Below, piece by piece: positions 27,201-35,849 of a stretch of DNA of 64,000 bases; position 1 is the first letter of the stretch, and every line of letters starts with the position of its first letter. The notes under the pieces were generated by a model that did no database searches, was not told where the DNA came from, and saw only the letters and a program-made list of their open reading frames with translations. Source of the DNA: Phorcus lineatus (lineage: Eukaryota > Mollusca > Gastropoda > Trochida > Trochidae); contig OV121092.1 of NCBI GenBank assembly GCA_921293015.1, positions 4,780,001 to 4,844,000 on the forward strand. Direction: 5' to 3'. The position numbers and the translations under genes were made by a program.

Positions 27201-28432
27201 TTTAACTGCGAGGGAAACGTAAAGGAATTTAAGTAAATCGTACCATTAAGGACGAACATTTTGGAGACGACGAGAGCACTGGTTGACAATACAACGTTTA
27301 ATACAGGACTGAAGGTTACAAGGACAAACCCGAACGCGTAAACATGCACTGCACGCACAAATTCATGGCGTATGCTACTGATCATCATTACACGGGAACA
27401 GATCATTACAAATATATTCAAGCAAGGACCATGATGTCACCTGATTAGCATAATTTACAATATATCCTTGTACATTGTACGTATATTTTGTTATAAATAC
27501 GCGTGTAATGCGATGTCAACGATCATATCGTTTCATCCCTGATGAGTCAATACTATTGACGAAATACTATTATCGGATTAAATTGATTCTGCGAACGACT
27601 ATGTGAAGTATGTTATATTTCATCTGTATGTGACCTTGCGTTTGAACTAATTCAACTTTAATCTTTGCTTGTAAGTAGAGTCTAACTTCGTTAAGCTCCA
27701 TATGTCAATTGCATATGTGTTACATGTAAAATGTTTATGTATATTGGCCTTTGGACTTCTTGCATAATGATAAAAGATTGATTGATCTACACCTACTCAC
27801 ACTCGCTAGTTTCAGATAAACTAACAAACGGAGTCTTCAAACCATGAGATCTGTTTTGTAAAATGCCATGTGAAGTTTATTCTTACCACTACAAATTAAT
27901 GTTAGTTAAGATGGTACAGCTATTGAAACTCTGGTCTGTACTCTTATGATACCTATCTTCCGAGTTACTGTCAGACATTAATTTGGGATCATAACTAGGT
28001 GTTATTCAATGGGCACAGTCACCTGTGAAAATATTGGGAAATAGGGCAAGGTAATTTTGACCTAAATGGAGGAACTGTAGCTACTGCAACAATGTTACTT
28101 GAAACATTTTAATTGATTTTACTTTTGGCTATTAAACAAGTATGGCGTGGCCCGTCTGCACCATTACAAGATCATTATGTCGTCATTGCAGTTTCAGTAT
28201 CACACAAATATGATACACTTGACTTATACAAAATAAAGTCGATCATAAGTTGCATAGTAACCAATATACTGTAGGTTTGTATATTGATTTTCTTCAGGAT
28301 CATTCGTTATACTCACCATGGGCCGGAAAATGTCTTGAATGGATCGAAAAATCGATGAGAGTTGGATTACGGGACTGCAGTGGCTCTCCACGACAGATGT
28401 GGATGTTGGAAGAACAAAAATTTAACTTCTGA
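14591..28432 (+). CDS. GALNT: Polypeptide N-acetylgalactosaminyltransferase, 11 exons, complete
   Basis: Joined exons 14591-15254, 15559-15712, 16526-16692, 16850-17014, 18555-18762, 19839-19956, 20894-21079, 21834-21962, 22653-22754, 26618-26743 and 28298-28432 total 2154 nt, giving 717 residues plus stop. Family knowledge: such type II Golgi enzymes transfer GalNAc from UDP-GalNAc to Ser/Thr, starting mucin-type O-glycans. Seen: signal anchor (about 20-38), polar stem (about 39-220), catalytic domain (about 222-597) with FRNEAWS, DSH (Asp376, His378), [23 protein letters not shown] and GH (His510), then a ricin-B-like lectin domain (about 598-717). All junctions are GT/AG and keep frame. 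The protein is longer than the usual roughly 560-640 residues because of the stem. It reads closest to the GALNT11 type from memory, but I would not fix the orthologue. An ATTAAA at 28657 may serve polyadenylation. Confidence 0.95.
15559..15712 (+). CDS. GALNT: GALNT exon 2: start of catalytic region
   Basis: The exon starts after TTGTCCAG and ends before GTCAGT in phase 2. It encodes the conserved entry to the luminal catalytic region: GQNGTPVEI, then [19 protein letters not shown] and the beginning of the DPRC motif. The NxFN..SDRIS..R pattern is a family hallmark, and this join fixes the phase of exon 1. Confidence 0.93.
15750..16018 (-). mobile_element. 5'-truncated SINE in GALNT intron 2, with TSD
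   Basis: The element at 15764-16004 is a minus-strand SINE lacking its tRNA head; it starts at TGTCTGCAGTAGAGAA in element sense. Its tail TCACCTCACCTTACATCACC lies toward 15764. GATCTTATTAAGGT stands on both sides (15750-15763 and 16005-16018), a perfect 14-bp target-site duplication. Truncation plus duplication fits target-primed insertion by a LINE enzyme. Confidence 0.93.
16526..16692 (+). CDS. GALNT: GALNT exon 3: UDP-binding start of GT-A fold
   Basis: The acceptor is ACTCCAG and the donor CATG|GTATTT (phase 1). It encodes [19 protein letters not shown] and then [15 protein letters not shown], followed by [12 protein letters not shown]. The SVVI.F.NEAWS and ILVDD motifs form the first nucleotide-sugar-binding strands of this family. 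The usual His in FHNEAWS is Arg here. Confidence 0.95.
16850..17014 (+). CDS. GALNT: GALNT exon 4: metal-binding DxH motif
   Basis: The acceptor is GATTTCCAG and the donor CTACAG|GTACGA (phase 1). The exon encodes [20 protein letters not shown] and ends with [14 protein letters not shown]. Asp376 and His378 match the DxH pair that binds manganese in the family. A GGTGAGG-rich tandem repeat begins about 20 bases after this donor. Confidence 0.96.
17026..17360. repeat. GGTGAGG purine-rich tandem repeat in intron 4
   Basis: An irregular array of units like AGGTGAGGTATGGTGATTTG begins about 12 bases after the exon 4 donor and runs to about 17360. The + strand is almost all purine plus T. Reverse-sense CTCACCTCACCTCC follows at 17387-17400. 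About 13 GGTGAG words match the 5' splice-site consensus. The unit resembles the SINE tail nearby (ATGTAAGGTGAGGTGATTTG at 15765-15784), which suggests its origin. Confidence 0.85.
17640..17915 (+). mobile_element. Degraded MITE in GALNT intron 4
   Basis: CAGCTCCTTCC, AATGAGACGACTTGC, CAGCAACAGCGGCACAACCC, ACGACATTTCATTGGCT and GCCGTACGAGG follow in the same order as in the MITE at 48208-48548. The ends are worn and the outermost inverted repeats are lost. Confidence 0.82.
18555..18762 (+). CDS. GALNT: GALNT exon 5: middle of catalytic domain
   Basis: The acceptor is CATTTCAG and the donor GATTAG|GTAAAC (phase 2). It encodes [20 protein letters not shown], then the GGFNW motif and a W.RPDVSER..P stretch, matching the segment between the DxH motif and the GalNAc-T motif in the family. 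It follows a 1.5-kb intron holding the GGTGAGG repeat and a degraded MITE. Confidence 0.95.
19839..19956 (+). CDS. GALNT: GALNT exon 6: Gal/GalNAc-T motif
   Basis: The acceptor is ATATCCTCAG. The exon ends AGG|GTAACC in phase 0, chosen over AG|GGTAAC because only it joins in frame to exon 7. It encodes [16 protein letters not shown], then [18 protein letters not shown], the strongest signature of this family, including the acidic residue next to the active site. Confidence 0.96.
20894..21079 (+). CDS. GALNT: GALNT exon 7: end of catalytic core
   Basis: The acceptor is GTTGAAAAG and the donor GATTTG|GTGAGT (phase 0). It encodes [20 protein letters not shown], then [15 protein letters not shown]. 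His510 in VGHVF corresponds to the third metal ligand of the family. The frame is also open upstream of the acceptor, but the join to exon 6 fixes the true border. Confidence 0.95.
21834..21962 (+). CDS. GALNT: GALNT exon 8: linker to lectin domain
   Basis: The acceptor is TGGTTCCAG and the donor GGACTT|GTAAGT, both phase 0. It encodes [20 protein letters not shown] and then [11 protein letters not shown]. The GDVS.R..LR..L.CKSF.WYL.NVY pattern marks the end of the catalytic domain in the family. Confidence 0.95.
22001..22084 (+). mobile_element. Foldback remnant of the MITE
   Basis: ACGTATTTGAATCC with CGCTGATCCAGCTCCTTCCA, then GAATTAGAATACGCTGATGG with AGCAGGATG, is a left and a right terminal repeat of the MITE joined with the interior missing. 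It lies directly before the fuller copy at 22108 in GALNT intron 8. Confidence 0.75.
22108..22429 (+). mobile_element. MITE copy in GALNT intron 8
   Basis: The left end (TGCTACATCAGCGTATTTGA) and right part (GGCTCGAAAGAGATCAGGGT) are inverted relative to each other, as in the copy at 48208. The interior keeps AACAGCGGCACAAC, CGACATTTCATTGGCTTAAA and CCGTACGAGGGAT. The outer right end is disrupted (GATTCTAATACCTAGGATG). No transposase frame is present, so it is non-autonomous. Confidence 0.88.
22653..22754 (+). CDS. GALNT: GALNT exon 9: lectin alpha repeat
   Basis: The acceptor is GTGTTTCAG and the donor CGACAG|GTAATT, phase 0 at both ends. It encodes [20 protein letters not shown] and then [14 protein letters not shown], the first beta-trefoil repeat. 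The sugar-binding Asp of the usual CLD motif is Lys (Cys607-Leu-Lys609), which may weaken GalNAc binding by this repeat. Confidence 0.9.
23145..25700 (-). mobile_element. 5'-truncated LINE antisense in GALNT intron 9
   Basis: A non-LTR retrotransposon with an open reverse transcriptase frame (next entry). Its 3' end on the minus strand is GGGCCGGAGGCCTTAAATAC, then AATAAACTCTTTGACTTGAC near 23145-23160, with no long poly-A. Upstream of 25492 the coding similarity continues in other frames to about 25700 (for example [12 protein letters not shown]), so the 5' part has frameshifts. No endonuclease domain remains. Jockey/CR1-like by general look, but the clade is not settled. Confidence 0.88.
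23272..25492 (-). CDS. LINE reverse transcriptase ORF, endonuclease missing
   Basis: The frame is open for about 740 codons between stops; the first in-frame ATG shown is at 25290 (672 residues). Counting from there: RT finger and palm motifs ([15 protein letters not shown] about 100-113, [17 protein letters not shown] about 134-150, [11 protein letters not shown] about 171-181, [13 protein letters not shown] about 229-241) and the catalytic FADD at 274-277. Next come a thumb-like part ([21 protein letters not shown]) and a C-terminal CPLC...H...C knuckle. Family role: copies element RNA into DNA at a nicked target. Without the N-terminal endonuclease it should not move on its own. Lack of internal stops indicates a young insertion or recent truncation. 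Confidence 0.92.
26618..26743 (+). CDS. GALNT: GALNT exon 10: lectin beta repeat
   Basis: The acceptor is ATGTACAG and the donor AGAGAG|GTAGGT, both phase 0. It encodes [20 protein letters not shown], then [16 protein letters not shown]. The CVD at 647-649 keeps the Asp expected in a working repeat, but the QxW motif is QHV. It follows a 3.9-kb intron carrying an antisense LINE. Confidence 0.9.
28298..28432 (+). CDS. GALNT: GALNT exon 11: lectin gamma repeat and stop
   Basis: The acceptor is TTTTCTTCAG. The exon encodes the last 44 residues: [20 protein letters not shown], then [13 protein letters not shown] and TGA at 28430-28432. The gamma repeat keeps the QxW signature (Gln706, Trp708) while CLD is CLE. 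The end matches the usual C-terminal position of the lectin fold. Confidence 0.92.
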   Translation, partial: DHSLYSPWAGKCLEWIEKSMRVGLRDCSGSPRQMWMLEEQKFNF

Positions 28433-31317
28433 AACACCCGTTATGGAAAACGTGATTGTGGACGATTTGTAACAATTAAGATAAAACCACTTGACACAAA
28501 CCAATTAATCAAAACAATTGTACAGTGATACTTCTGTATACATGGTGAATATAATGTGGGATTTGCCGATTTAAACTTGCAATGAGTCGAAATACACGCA
28601 TCAAGTATTACAATGATGTCCTAAATCGATATTGTATGAAGATTTTCTGTTACATCATTAAATTTCAACTCTTGTCAGCAACATCAGATAAAAAGCATTC
28701 GATAGTTTGAACTGATTCGATAAGTTGTAAACTCAATAATTAGAATGAGCTTTTATACCAAAGACACAAATAACTGGTGACGCCATTTGCAATACTAGAC
28801 GTCAAAATCGTAATGATCTCAATGAAATAATAGAGTAACTTCAAGAAAAGGAAATATCAACATTTAACCCTAGGAACACTGAAATATTTCTTAAACTAAA
28901 AGAGAAACTCAAACCATGACATAAATGTTACAACTTAAAACTTTCATAGGTATAACTTATCAAGCCGTACTTATCAATTAAGGCTGCATTACAAAAGTTG
29001 GTTCACTTACACTGTATCGTAGTGAAAATATTATATACTTTGATTAACTTCAGCAAATATGATAAAGGATCCCCAATGGTCCACGCGTAAAGTATCCATT
29101 CCTCACTTATTTTAGGCTCATTTTGTCTCTCGTGCCTGATTAAATAGACATAAAATGTTAATTTTATGAGAAAACAATAAGAACAATCACTGTGGGGGAT
29201 TTTTATAGAGATAATGTTTGCAAAATGTTGACCACAGCTGATCAATGCGTGCCAACATTTTTACCGTCAAATAATGGGTAAGATACAACGTATGTTCACT
29301 TTTGTATTTGAAATATCAAGTTATCGTTTCTGTTTGACAATTCTCCGATGGTTGAAATCTGCCTCTAATGACATGATATTTGCACTAGTATAGAGCTTTA
29401 TCAAACAGGGCTAGTTTTGATACAAAAATGTCAAGTCAGTGAGTAAATACTTTCCCGTACGTATTATAAGAGAATGAATATATCTTCAAAAGTGGCCCTT
29501 TATTCAATGTCCGAGAAATTATGACGTGCACATCACAAATTGTGTTCTATGAGATAAAATGCAATTTATTTGGCGAGGACTACATTGGACAGGGCGGGTC
29601 CATAGAACACTGAGAGAACCAATCCTGTCGCTGCATACCATTGAGTGCACATATATATGTGCCTGGGTATATATCTAAATGAACATATACAACTCTCTAC
29701 AAAATCATGTCAGATGGCGATGAAAAGAGGAAAGAGAAAATAATTCTTATTAACTCTTCAGACCACAATAAACTAACATCAATGTAAAGTAGCAATGTTC
29801 ATATACTTCTTTAAGTATTTGCTTTTACTATACATGTGATGACTGCATCCAAATGCCGTTCCTCATCTGTGGGTATGTATTGTAATGAGTTATGCGCCCT
29901 ATTTTCTGTGGCGCACCAACTTTTTGTGCTTTTGATTTTTATCAACGTTTTTTTACGAAGTCCGTGTATTTTATTGAACTTTTACCTTAGACATAAAAAG
30001 ATTTCAAGATTCTTGTTAAAAATACGTTGGCTGAAAAATATAACATCACGTTGTTTATTATATTTCAATGTGTCCATATATAAATGCAATAATTCTCTCT
30101 GACCTCAACTCTTTAGGATGATTTTATTGATCAGATGACAATTCTCCAATACGCAATCCCCCCACTGTATTCTTATTCATTCTAATTAGATGTATCATAC
30201 AGACAGAACTCTACTACTCGTCTGTTATAATATATTTTTGGCTATGTGAAATTCTCTGTTTAAAGGTGTGATTTTGTTAATAGTTACGCATAAAAACATG
30301 TTTTTTTTGTTTGAAAAGGATTCGCATGATTAGGAAATGGGCCTCGGGATGTCTTATAGAAGCATTCGTAAAATGTGCAATAAACCTCTGTATGTCAACG
30401 AACTTTCACCTGCCGAAATCACAAATTGAAATTTCTCGAATGTGAAATGTGTGTTAGGGTTGTGAAAACAGTTGTGTTCAGAAAATGTCGTGGTATTAGC
30501 ATCGTTCTCCTGAACACGGTGTATTGTTTTAAAAGACTGTTCAATGTCTGATACTGATTTTAAAATAAAGTTATGCAAAACCAAAAGATGAAAGGGCTTT
30601 AACCCTACTTTTAGTGAAGTAACAAATGATTACATCCCTAGCTATTGGTAATTATGTTTTTTAATGCATTTACGTGTTGAATAAGCATTTCTATTGTGGT
30701 TATTTAAATTGGACAGTTAATAAACCCGAATGCCTTGTTAAGATAAGCAAAAACATGCAAAATTCATTTGGAAGGTAATTGGTCAAAGTTACAATCTTGC
30801 TTCGTTTCTGATGTTGCTCATAAGTTGACTAAAAAATCTTCTGCAAACTATATAAAACAATTAAAAATGTAATGGAGTAAAAACCAATCATTTTAAAATT
30901 TGATAATAGGGAAGATTCCTATGAACACGTGTTCATGTCAAAACTTACAACAACACTTTTTAAAGCATGTCATGCAGCAACTAGTCGTTATGAGCTCTTG
31001 AGACATCTTAACAAATCATGCTTTGAAGAGTTTACGTTCTTTCTCTTTAAATCGTTAGGTTATTAGGATTACCTTGAGGACTTTGGACATTGAAAGGTAA
31101 AGATCAAACCTCTTTTAGGGAATATATGCTCTTTTATATATTTGATGTTTGTTAAAGTTCTCATTTGGAAATTGTGAAAAACAGAGGCAATATGATTGGT
31201 TAATTTCTTTCAGTAAATATTTGCTCGGAGACATAACTAATACATTCGTTATCGAACAGTTAATTTTCACATTGATGTTATAAATTATAAAAGATGTTGT
31301 GTGTCTGAAATCTAAAC
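28433..31317. other. Intergenic, nothing recognised
   Basis: 3' flank of GALNT. An ATTAAA at 28657 is the only candidate polyadenylation signal close to the stop. Several 60-90 codon frames lack any recognisable motif. Confidence 0.45.
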
Positions 31318-31794
31318 GAGATCACATCACTTCATCTCTCATTTTCTTTCATTGGTTACCTGTTAGGTACCGTGTGAATTTCAAAATCTTGTGTCTAGTT
31401 TATAAATGTCTTAACTGCCAAGCTCAAGAGTATCTGAACTTCTTACTCTGTACACCCCTGCTAAATGTCTAAGGTCACAGCAGCAGCACCTTCTTACACT
31501 CCCTAAAGTCACACTTGTCTCCTATGGCCATAGGACCTTTGCCTACAATGCACCATATCTTTGGAATTCACTGCCAACCGAAGTCAAATATGCCTCTTCA
31601 CTGAATTCATTCAAGTCACTACTAACAACTCATTATTTCTCCTTAGCATTTTCATAGATATTATTTCCATCAAACTGCAACTCTGTGTAAACTCCTGTTT
31701 CTATACTGTATAAAGTTTTGTAGCACCTTGAGCGAGCATTCAATGCACGGATACAGGCGCATAACAAATATCCACTATTATTATTATTATTATT
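31318..31794 (+). mobile_element. L2/CR1-like LINE 3' fragment with (TTA)n tail
   Basis: Translation gives HWLPVRYRVNFKILCLVYK, then after one frameshift near 31455 VSYGHRTFAYNAPYLWNSLP and SFKSLLTTHYFSLAF, the typical last part of L2/CR1/Rex-type polymerases. It ends with TGCACGGATACAGG and a run of TTA units at about 31770-31794, the microsatellite tail of such LINEs. It is strongly 5'-truncated. Confidence 0.85.
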
Positions 31795-33155
31795 ATAAAT
31801 TACTTCTACCTCGCGTAAATGTTAATGATAAATATTGCTATGGAATGTGCGTAAGTTAATGTATAAATTGTACATCGCCATTACCATAAACCCAAAAGTG
31901 GCGTTAATATTACGAATCGAACTACCATCTTTTATTACTAGTAAAGACTCATTAATGTCAAATACAAGAGCAGTTTGTCTCTGTTAGAGAGAAGATTAAT
32001 ACCTTAATACCTAGAAAACGTGTCACTGTTGTCTGGCAGGCTACTATCTGTTGGGGATAGTCAATGAGGATAATTCGATCTTCTAGGAATTTTTGTTGTT
32101 GTTGTATTCATGTCTGTATTTAGCATTTGAAAGGTAATATTTGTCATGTAAAAATGGTACACTGATCAAAGATGATATTTTACTAAATTACTTTGTCTTT
32201 CAGTGGGCGAGGTATTGTTTAGCGCCGCATTGCCATTACTTCAGCAAAAAGTAGCGTCGTTTGTAGTCGTAATTGGCCTAAATGCTTCATTCTATCAAGT
32301 TTCGATCATTTATTCAGAAAGAAGGATTTTGAAAAATATTTTGCACAGACAAAAATAACTTTAAATGGCCAAAAGTTCACAAATGTGTTGTCCCCAATGT
32401 CTTTAATTTACAGAATAGAAGGACGTAAAACGATAATAAGGCAAAAGTATTATTTTCTTAAACAAAACGGTAGTGACTAATAAAATTCTGCATCAATTTA
32501 GTTTTTATCGAGAGCAATCTATCCAAAAGTATATCTTTATTATTTGTAAAAACAGAGAAAATACATGGATGGATTTAGACTGGACTAATAACGGTTGCCT
32601 GCAAGAAGACATTTTGGGTAAGCATGCCGTAAATCTGTATCTAGGAGACAATTAATGCTAAGCAATCTGAAAGTACCTGGTACACATATAAGTGTGAGAG
32701 CTTTCCGTTAAGATAATTTCCTGTCGTGCACTACAAGGCGGCTTTAAGTTCTAAGATAGCCTTTTATCGGCTTTGATACCAATTTATAGAAACGCGTACG
32801 GTGACCTACCTTCCAAGTCTATACAAATATGTTTTTTCCCACCTGCAGGCAGTTACATTGTTAGTATGTTAAGGAGTTTGTGTGTGTGACTTTGTGATTA
32901 TTTTCCAACTTCAATTCGGATCGAGTGTGATCCATTCCACAGGAAAAGCAACTTTATCATCTCTGAAGAATGAATCTGAAGGATTACACAGTAGAGTCGA
33001 TGAATTACTGTCATGGTTACCTCTTTGGGACATACGTCAGGAGCTTTTCAGGAAATTGTGGACACCGAAAAAGATTAATACGATAATCGATTTTTTTTAT
33101 TATAACTGAGAAGACGATATAGGATTAGAAAATGTCCAAATCATACTCATTTTCC
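31795..33155. other. Intergenic, nothing firm
   Basis: A frame at 32882-33109 looks mildly coding after a possible acceptor, but no family is recognised. Confidence 0.35.
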
Positions 33156-33628
33156 TTGGGTTTAACAACTTTTTTTTTTCAAATTTTTTTATTCCAGCAT
33201 TCAGTCAAGTACAGTGTTACATGTATACTCATAGCTAGTCCTTATGGGTAGATGACAAAATATTTGTGATAACATATAATGGTTGCAGTATACATAAAAA
33301 TTTTAAACTGTTACATTGTCAAGGCACGTGAAAGTGGAGACCATTTTTTTTCAAATGCAAAAACATTGTGATTTTTACAAGAAATAATCTTTTCAATGGC
33401 ATAGACTAGTTTGTAATTTTTAACAGCATTTTCAAATGACAAGATTTCACCTTTAAGACTACTCAAAAAGATATGCCTTTTGCTCAACGAGATTAGGTGA
33501 TTGAGTAATTTAAATCTGGCAGGAAAACCAAAAAGAATAGCATTTGTGTCTAGAACTATACCCATTTTTGTGTGGGTGTTAAAAAATAGTTCCATCTTCA
33601 TCCAAAATTCTTTTGGGTTTAACAACTT
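33156..33628 (-). mobile_element. Short LINE insertion with 16-bp TSD and A-tail
   Basis: TTGGGTTTAACAACTT stands at 33156-33171 and 33613-33628, a perfect 16-bp target-site duplication. The insert reads on the minus strand as the C-terminal end of a LINE polymerase (ILFGFPARFKLLNHLISLSK, then ENAVKNYKLVYAIEKIISCK and KKWSPL). It ends with AATAAAAAAATTTGAAAAAA. The family differs from the intron 9 LINE. Only about 440 bases were inserted. Confidence 0.9.
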
Positions 33629-35849
33629 ACTGTTTAGAAGAATTAGCTAAAGTTTGCTAAAATTACATTAGTTCCCTCCGAGATATAGGTTTTGATATTA
33701 CTTAAGTAAGATGGACTTTTTCTTTTAGGTATGAAAGTGATTTGGTTTTGATGCGTGTCATAGGTAATATGATTTCAGGAAATATCACTTGGCTTATATA
33801 TTCATTCAAAATGCCGCGCAATTTAACTTTGAAGTTTTCAGTTATAGTTTAAAAGGATTTATATAAATGTAGGATCCGAAAATGCACTAAATTTGAGTGT
33901 GTACTGGTTAAACAATATCAAGCCTCATATGTCCTTGTAACTGTTACATTTGTTTTTTTTTGAAAATCATATCTGTGATGGAACAAACCTTCAAGCCTTT
34001 ATGCCGGTGATCACTAAACTCAACTGATAAAATAATTAATAAATGAATAATTATTCTTAAACATGAGTCAGAAATAATAATTGACATCTAAATTTCAAAC
34101 AAAACTAATAGTGTCATTAATTACCAAGTAGGTCGCTCCTGCACACAACCAGACGTTTTGCAGCTACCCTGCAAATCAATTATATTGGTTATTGAACAAG
34201 AGTTAGTTAAAGCCAAGTACACCAAGTCTCAGAAACTTCCTCGACGAATAGTTCAAGTAAACTAAAGTGGAGCAGTCATGTCAAATAATGTTTCAAAGCA
34301 ACAATGGAAATATGTTTTGATTAGATGATTTCTGAACAATTGTGAACTTTGTACACCTTTTCTCTGTTGTCGATTGTACTTACTCACTTTAATACTGTAA
34401 ACCATATATCAACTATATCTAAATCGCTTCCAAAATCTAATATATGCTTATTCCATTATACAATCTTGCATGCATGATATTTGTAAAGCGTTAAAGGAAA
34501 TTTAATTTGACTCAGAATTTCAAAACCTAACAACACACTTACACACTTTCAACACACGCCTACTCTTTATCAAGTCAGGGGAATTCTTTCTTGAGGACAA
34601 GGCCCAAACCCTTGGGCGTCAACTTGTGACAGTAATTACGGCAATGATTAAACTACTTTATCAATTTTGAAGTGAGATTTTCATTAGATGTGAACAACTA
34701 ACCAGAACAAATTGACATTATTGACATCAAGATGAGGTCCTGATGTGCCAGCGTAACCTTCAGTAATTAATGAGTGTAACAGAAGTCGATTTTCTTTTGT
34801 TGTACAGTTGTCATAAGTTCCAGCTTACAAACAAGTTACAATCCTAAAAAGGCAATACCTGATACCGCTTTGGTAGTTATAAGAGAATGCCAGGTAGCAG
34901 TACCGATAGAAATAGAAATATGAAAAAAAGGTTGAACACAATTGATATTTGCATAACTTTTTTCATACATTTTTTTTAAATCTCCCAAATATGAGTTTAC
35001 AGCACATTATGTTGTGTATTATCAATAATTTTAAAAAGCCAAATTGTATCTTTGATGCAAGCGATAGTATGTAACTATGCTTTAATCTCAATAGGGTCAT
35101 TGACAATGTTATAATTCATTGAAAATATTCATCTATCATGAGTTTGTTTAATAATTTTTTTTTTGATAATGGTGTGATCAATTCAGTAGGCATGAATGCT
35201 AGTAATTCTCTTATTTCTCAAGAAGAAAAGCCTTGCAATATTTGACTATTGACCAGATATTCTTCTGAGACTGGTTTCTGCCAATTAATAACATAAACAC
35301 TTGGGGGCAGTTTATGTACGTTTCAATATTGTTTTAAATATTCGCTTTTTTCTAAAAAGAAAATTAAAATGTGAAGGAATGCAATTGTACATGTCACTGT
35401 ATCATTTGCAACGTGAAAGGGATTTTGACTCCGATGCTCATGCTTAAACACTGACCAAGACAACGTGTTTTATCAACACAATAAATTACAGGTGCATATG
35501 GTTGGAGTCCCTGGAATAATGATAGTGATGGAACTTATTCAGACTACCCCACGCCCATACCCTAAATCTAAGGTGAAGGATATACCCTCGATAGCAAAAA
35601 TAGATTTTGACCAAGAATGCACCTCCACGACTCTAAGGCGTCTAACCATACCAACAAAACACCCATAATTCGTTTGTGAATAGATTTTTGAAAAAGGAGG
35701 ACATGTTGGTTTAGTCAATTATTTTCTAACAGGAACAGCTTGATTTCAGGAACAAAGAGCTTCTGGAGGAAACTTTCTTTATATCCTCCAGGAATTGAAT
35801 ACTGATTGACTTACTTAACTGTTGAAAATGTCTACGACAGAGTCTGCAT
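33629..35849. other. Intergenic, nothing firm
   Basis: AT-rich. The segment around 33990-34030 (CTTTATGCCGGTGATCA) weakly resembles 46384-46400 of unit A, so the edge of the repeat cluster may reach here. Confidence 0.3.

Noticed and set aside
26990-27421. Minus-strand 143-codon frame in GALNT intron 10, partly hydrophobic
   Set aside because: It has no recognisable receptor or enzyme motif and no splice support; one frame of this length is plausible by chance in 64 kb.
32882-33109. Mildly coding-like frame after a possible acceptor
   Set aside because: No domain, no donor with a partner exon and no second copy in the window.
35492-35567. Short exon-like stretch AYGWSPWNNDSDGTYSDY after TTACAG
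   Set aside because: About 25 codons with a stop and no partner exon; the WSPW word alone is not enough for a thrombospondin repeat.
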